Source of the DNA: an uncultured Leucothrix sp.
Lineage (GTDB): Bacteria > Pseudomonadota > Gammaproteobacteria > Thiotrichales > Thiotrichaceae
Direction of reading: 5' to 3'
Assembly (NCBI GenBank): GCA_938004025.1
Contig: CALKXC010000205.1
Location: 1 to 10,780, forward strand
Length of the DNA: 10,780 nt
Shown here piece after piece: positions 7,585 to 10,780 of this stretch. The notes below the pieces were generated by a model. That model did not search any database and was not told the origin of the DNA. It saw nothing but the letters and a program-made list of their open reading frames with translations. Position 1 is the stretch's first letter, and each line of letters starts with the position of its first letter. A program made the translations under genes and the position numbers.

Positions 7585-7613
7585 ATAGGTTTCTGTCAAA
7601 ATAAGCAACCTAT
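7585..7613. repeat. Inverted repeat ATAGGTT-N15-AACCTAT
   Basis: A perfect 7-bp inverted repeat (7585-7591 and 7607-7613) lies in the 251-base region between the membrane protein gene and the catabolic operon. It has no T-run, so it does not look like a terminator. It may be an operator or a chance dyad. Just upstream, GATATTTAT (7572-7580) is the same 9-mer that forms half of the palindrome at 7645-7662. Confidence 0.3.
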
Positions 7614-7644
7614 CAAACTTGCCATTATCAGTGGTTCTATACTC

Positions 7645-7662
7645 ATAAATATCGATATTTAT
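7645..7662. promoter_or_regulatory. 18-bp perfect palindrome, candidate operator of the catabolic operon
   Basis: ATAAATATCGATATTTAT is a perfect palindrome. Its half-site GATATTTAT recurs at 7572-7580, and a variant, GATAATTTAT, occurs at 7684-7693 across the predicted promoter. The ATCGATA cores at 7651 and 7681 are 30 bases apart, close to three helical turns, so proteins bound at both would face the same side of the DNA. This is the arrangement expected of a dimeric regulator acting on the operon starting at 7731. The regulator itself is not identified in this window; it is AT-rich DNA, so some chance similarity is expected. Confidence 0.5.
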
Positions 7663-7667
7663 TTTGA

Positions 7668-7696
7668 TTTACTCAATAACATCGATAATTTATGAT
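7668..7696 (+). promoter_or_regulatory. Candidate sigma70 promoter of the catabolic operon
   Basis: TTTACT (7668-7673, 4 of 6 consensus) and TATGAT (7691-7696, 5 of 6) are separated by 17 bases. Transcription would begin at about 7703, leaving a leader of about 28 bases before the ATG at 7731. The variant operator half-site overlaps the spacer and -10 element, which would suit repression in the absence of an inducer. Confidence 0.45.
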
Positions 7697-7730
7697 AGAC
7701 CAATATTAAACTCAAGCGAACGAGATCATT

Positions 7731-8597
7731 ATGAGACTAGTGTCATTTTCACGCGGAGGCGAAAGCCGAATCGGCTGCCCAGTTGACGGCCAGATCGTTG
7801 ACTTATCAATCGCTGCGTCATCACTTCCTACCGACCTATTGAGCCTATTAGAAATGGGGCCTGAGGGAATGAAGCAAGCCGAAGCTGCTGTAACAGCGGC
7901 CGGAGATGATGCTTTAGTTTCAGTGGATGACATCAGCTATCTTCCACTGATGACTAGACCACCAAAGATTATTTGCATTGGTCGTAACTACGCAGCTCAC
8001 GCTATTGAAGGGGGCGCACAACCGCCAACTTACCCTGAAATTTTCTACCGTGGTTCTACCTCATTGCTTGCTCACAACGCGCCAATTATTCGCCCGAAGT
8101 GTTCAGACAAACTAGACTTTGAAGCAGAGCTTGTCGCCATCGTGGGTAAAACAGCAAAAGGCGTTGCTAGAGAAGATGGCCTCGACTATGTCGCAGGTTA
8201 CACACTGTTTAATGACGCTACCTTACGTGATTACCAAAAGAAGAGCACACAGTGGACGATCGGTAAAAACTTCGATAACACGGGTGGTTTTGGTCCAATG
8301 TTCGTAACGGCTGATGAGCTACCGGCTGGTGCTGATGGCTTACGCATTCAATCGCGCCTTAACGGTCAAGTCATGCAGGACGCTAACACTAGCGACTTCA
8401 TCTTCCCGATTGATGATCTAATTGCCAAGCTTAGCGAATGTATGACGCTTGAAGTTGGTGACGTTATTGTTACCGGAACGCCTGCAGGTGTTGGTTATGC
8501 ACGTAACCCACCGGTCTTTATGAAAGATGGCGACGTGTGTGAGATCGAAATCGAAGGCATTGGTGTCTTAAGCAACCCTGTCGTTGATGAAGCTTAA
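7731..8597 (+). CDS. Fumarylacetoacetate hydrolase (FAH) family enzyme, probable acylpyruvate hydrolase or related
   Basis: This 288-residue soluble metalloenzyme is of normal length for the prokaryotic FAH family, with an N-terminal small domain (about 1-70) and the C-terminal FAH fold. Seen motifs are IGRNYAAHAIE (about 83-93), the metal ligands E131 and E133 in DFEAEL, D162 in LFNDATLRD, K179 in GKNFD, and the late motif VGDVIVTGTPAGVG. Family members hydrolyse acylpyruvates to pyruvate plus an acid, or act as isomerases, decarboxylases or lyases, so the exact substrate cannot be read from sequence. The active-site set looks complete. It is the first gene of a three-gene run, 25 bases before the malonyl-CoA synthetase gene, and its product acid may be what that enzyme activates. 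The start has only a weak GAGA ribosome binding site, but MRLVSFSRGG is a typical family start. Confidence 0.93.
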   Translation: MRLVSFSRGGESRIGCPVDGQIVDLSIAASSLPTDLLSLLEMGPEGMKQAEAAVTAAGDDALVSVDDISYLPLMTRPPKIICIGRNYAAHAIEGGAQPPTYPEIFYRGSTSLLAHNAPIIRPKCSDKLDFEAELVAIVGKTAKGVAREDGLDYVAGYTLFNDATLRDYQKKSTQWTIGKNFDNTGGFGPMFVTADELPAGADGLRIQSRLNGQVMQDANTSDFIFPIDDLIAKLSECMTLEVGDVIVTGTPAGVGYARNPPVFMKDGDVCEIEIEGIGVLSNPVVDEA

Positions 8598-8622
8598 GTC
8601 GCAATTGGTGTAGAGAATCGAA

Positions 8623-10140
8623 ATGTACGAAGGAAATTATCTGGCGCAGCGTTTACGAGCATCGTCTTCTGATGGGGCTGAACGTGTATTTGCAAAGAAA
8701 CTCGATGGTAGTGTCATTAGCTACCAGGCGTTTTTTGATGGTGCCGAAGCTTATGCAAAGGCACTGATACTGAAAGGTCTAAAGCCTAATGATCGCGTTG
8801 CAGTACAGGCAGATAAGTCTGTTGAAGCCCTTCAGCTTTATATCGGAACGATACTGGCTGGTGGGGTATTTTTACCGCTCAACACTGCTTACACCACTTC
8901 AGAAGTTAGCTACTTTATTGAAGACGCTTCGCCTAGCATCTTTGTATGCGACTCAGTAAACCATGCTGAGCTAAAAACTATCGCAGAAAACCTTGGTGTA
9001 TTAGCCGTTGAAACGCTAGACGCTAACGGGTCAGGTAGCTTAAGCGACCTTGCTAAAGGAATGAAATCAGAACCATTTGAAGTGGTGCCTCGCACAGCAG
9101 ATGATCTAGCCTCATTCCTTTATACTTCAGGTACAACAGGGCGTTCAAAGGGCGCGATGCTAACGCATGAAAACCTGTGGATTAATGCCGATACGCTGAA
9201 AGACTATTGGCATTTTAGCCAAAGCGATGTATTGATTCATGCACTACCTATTTTCCATATTCACGGTTTATTTGTCGCCATCAACACCACGCTTGCGGCT
9301 GGCTCATCAATCATTTTCATGCCCAGTTATGACGCTGAAAAGATTCTTGAGTTAATGCCAGAAGCGACGGTATTAATGGGTGTTCCGACCTTCTATGTTC
9401 GCTTGCTTGCTCAGGCAGGCTTAACTAAAGCTAGCGTTAGTAACATGCGTTTATTTGTCTCTGGCTCCGCACCTTTGTTGGCAGAAACCCATGTGAAGTG
9501 GCAAGAACAAACTGGCACGGCCATCCTTGAACGCTACGGCATGACCGAAACCAATATGAACACTTCAAATCCTTACGACGGTGATCGTCGTCCGGGTACA
9601 GTCGGCCTTCCTTTACCTTCCGTTGAAGTGATTATTACCGACCCAAGTACTGGCGAAAAATTGCCAACGGGTGAAGTCGGATCTATCGAAGTACGCGGCC
9701 CCAACGTGTTCAAAGGCTATTGGAATATGCCCGAGAAAACCAAAGAAGAGCTTCGAGATAATGGCTTCTTCATTACTGGCGACCTCGGCATGATTGATGA
9801 TCGAGGCTACGTTTCCATTATTGGACGCTCCAAAGACCTCATTATTACCGGTGGCTACAACGTCTACCCCAAAGAAATTGAATTATTAATCGATGATTTG
9901 GACGGCGTAGTTGAGTCAGCGGTTATAGGCATTCCGCACGCCGATTTTGGTGAAGCGGTCACTGCCGTCATCGTTGCAGAATCTGATGCGACACTGAGTG
10001 AGGCTGACATCAAACAAGCTTTAAGTACTGACATTGCCAAATTCAAACAACCTAAACAGGTGTTCTTTGTTGATGAACTCCCCCGTAACACGATGGGGAA
10101 AGTTCAAAAGAACGTGCTGCGAGACACCTACTCAAGTTAA
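8623..10140 (+). CDS. matB: Malonyl-CoA synthetase (MatB-type acyl-CoA ligase)
   Basis: This 505-residue enzyme activates malonate with ATP and CoA to malonyl-CoA. It is a full-length member of the ANL superfamily. The AMP-binding P-loop is YTSGTTGRSKG at 167-177, ERYGMTET is at 303-310, GDLG at 386-389 and GRSKDLIITGG at 401-411, and the catalytic Lys493 lies in PRNTMGKVQKN. I call it MatB, not a generic ligase, because long blocks match remembered rhizobial and Rhodopseudomonas MatB text: SVEAL, VFLPLNTAYT, DVLIHALPIFHIHGLF, TVLMGVPTFY, TETNMNTSNPYDGDR and NVFKGYWNMPEKTK. The related methylmalonate is also accepted by some members. It lies between an FAH-family gene (25-base gap) and an intradiol dioxygenase (23-base gap), and not next to malonate transport or decarboxylase genes, which points to malonate made inside a catabolic pathway. 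Confidence 0.93.
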   Translation: MYEGNYLAQRLRASSSDGAERVFAKKLDGSVISYQAFFDGAEAYAKALILKGLKPNDRVAVQADKSVEALQLYIGTILAGGVFLPLNTAYTTSEVSYFIEDASPSIFVCDSVNHAELKTIAENLGVLAVETLDANGSGSLSDLAKGMKSEPFEVVPRTADDLASFLYTSGTTGRSKGAMLTHENLWINADTLKDYWHFSQSDVLIHALPIFHIHGLFVAINTTLAAGSSIIFMPSYDAEKILELMPEATVLMGVPTFYVRLLAQAGLTKASVSNMRLFVSGSAPLLAETHVKWQEQTGTAILERYGMTETNMNTSNPYDGDRRPGTVGLPLPSVEVIITDPSTGEKLPTGEVGSIEVRGPNVFKGYWNMPEKTKEELRDNGFFITGDLGMIDDRGYVSIIGRSKDLIITGGYNVYPKEIELLIDDLDGVVESAVIGIPHADFGEAVTAVIVAESDATLSEADIKQALSTDIAKFKQPKQVFFVDELPRNTMGKVQKNVLRDTYSS

Positions 10141-10163
10141 ACCAATACTAAGGACTCCTTACG

Positions 10164-10780
10164 ATGCGTGACGTTACTAAAGATAACCTAACCGACGTTT
10201 TTAACAGTTATATGGGACCGGATGTAAACCCGCGCCTGCGTGAGGTGATGAGCTCTTTGGTAACACATCTTCATGCCTTTGCTAAAGACGTTAATTTAAC
10301 GCATCCCGAGTGGGAGCAAGGCATTTCTTTTTTAGAACGCGCTGGTGAGATTTCAAATAAGGAACGTCATGAGTTCGTACTACTTTCCGACGTGCTAGGT
10401 CTTTCTTCATTGGTTGATATGATCAACACGCGCCCTGAAGGCACTTCTTCAAGCGTGCTTGGCCCGTTTCATATATCCGGCTCGCCACCACTTGAGATTG
10501 GGGGTGATATGAAGGGTGAGTTTGAAGGCCCTGTTCTAGTTGCTCAAGGTACCATTAAAAATGTAGACGGTGAAGCTATCGAAGGGGCAAGTTTGGATAT
10601 CTGGCAAACCGCGCCTAACGGTTTGTATTCTAGCCAAGACCCTGACCAAGAAACCTACTCATTCCACGGAATCCAAACCACGGGAGCCGACGGCCGTTAT
10701 GCCTTCACTTCTGTAAAGCCGGTTGAATACACCGTACCAACTGACGGCCCAGTCGGTGACATCCTCAATGCCTGTGGCCG
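10164..10780 (+). CDS. Intradiol ring-cleavage dioxygenase, hydroxyquinol 1,2-dioxygenase-like (3' end missing)
   Basis: The frame is open from ATG 10164 to the right edge (205 codons plus 2 bases). AAGGA at 10150-10154 is the likely ribosome binding site. The N-terminal helical dimerisation domain covers about residues 1-95, followed by the beta-sandwich. Text such as ERHEFVLLSDVLGLSSLVDMI, VLGPFHISGSPP, LDIWQTAPNGLYSSQDP and PTDGPVGDIL follows hydroxyquinol 1,2-dioxygenases more closely than catechol dioxygenases. By family comparison, Y155 (in NGLYSS) and Y189 (in VEYTVP) are the two tyrosine ligands of Fe(III); the two His ligands (RPAHIH region) should lie just past the edge. The enzyme cleaves between two adjacent hydroxyls of a di- or polyhydroxybenzene with O2. 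It is the third gene of the operon. The real substrate may be hydroxyquinol or a tetrahydroxybenzene. Confidence 0.92.
   Translation, partial: MRDVTKDNLTDVFNSYMGPDVNPRLREVMSSLVTHLHAFAKDVNLTHPEWEQGISFLERAGEISNKERHEFVLLSDVLGLSSLVDMINTRPEGTSSSVLGPFHISGSPPLEIGGDMKGEFEGPVLVAQGTIKNVDGEAIEGASLDIWQTAPNGLYSSQDPDQETYSFHGIQTTGADGRYAFTSVKPVEYTVPTDGPVGDILNACG

Noticed and set aside
7712..7933. Minus-strand open frame over the start of the FAH-family gene
   Set aside because: It is antisense to a clear enzyme gene and its codons mirror that gene's reading frame.

Overview
The window looks like chromosomal DNA of a free-living gammaproteobacterium, possibly marine. The composition is AT-leaning by eye, and the gene content is an unusual membrane-sensor hybrid kinase pair, a LysR regulator, a DUF2277 protein and an aromatic-ring catabolic operon. 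The genus cannot be fixed from the sequence. I see no tRNA, rRNA, CRISPR array, insertion sequence or attachment site. No gene-free stretch exceeds 300 bases; the longest is about 250 bases (7480-7730) and holds several dyads.

Left edge (2-1293): the C-terminal end of a YhcG/DUF1016-type PDDEXK nuclease runs off the left edge. It converges on a LysR-family regulator that has a LysR-type box just upstream of its start.

Signalling block (1405-6491): a small protein whose spacing matches a histidine phosphotransfer (HPt) domain, but with Arg where the phosphorylated His should be, lies tail-to-tail with two tandem hybrid histidine kinases. The kinases are collinear paralogues with no net indel up to the end of their receiver domains. 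Each has a signal peptide, a 7TMR-DISM-type sensor with seven membrane spans, HisKA, HATPase and a C-terminal receiver, and neither has its own HPt domain. They diverge most in the periplasmic sensor and least in the kinase core. The upstream kinase is divergent from a DUF2277 gene across a region with inverted and direct repeats.

Middle (6683-7479): the DUF2277 gene and an unrecognised two-span membrane protein converge.

Right block (7585-10780): a regulatory region with an 18-bp perfect palindrome and a plausible sigma70 promoter precedes a tight plus-strand operon. It encodes a fumarylacetoacetate hydrolase (FAH)-family enzyme, a MatB-type malonyl-CoA synthetase and a hydroxyquinol-1,2-dioxygenase-like intradiol dioxygenase, which is cut by the right edge. 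The chemistry suggests a pathway in which a polyhydroxybenzene is cleaved to an acylpyruvate, hydrolysed to pyruvate and malonate, and the malonate activated to malonyl-CoA. 1,2,3,5-tetrahydroxybenzene, derivable from phloroglucinol, would give exactly this outcome. This is inference, and it is the most interesting hypothesis in the window.
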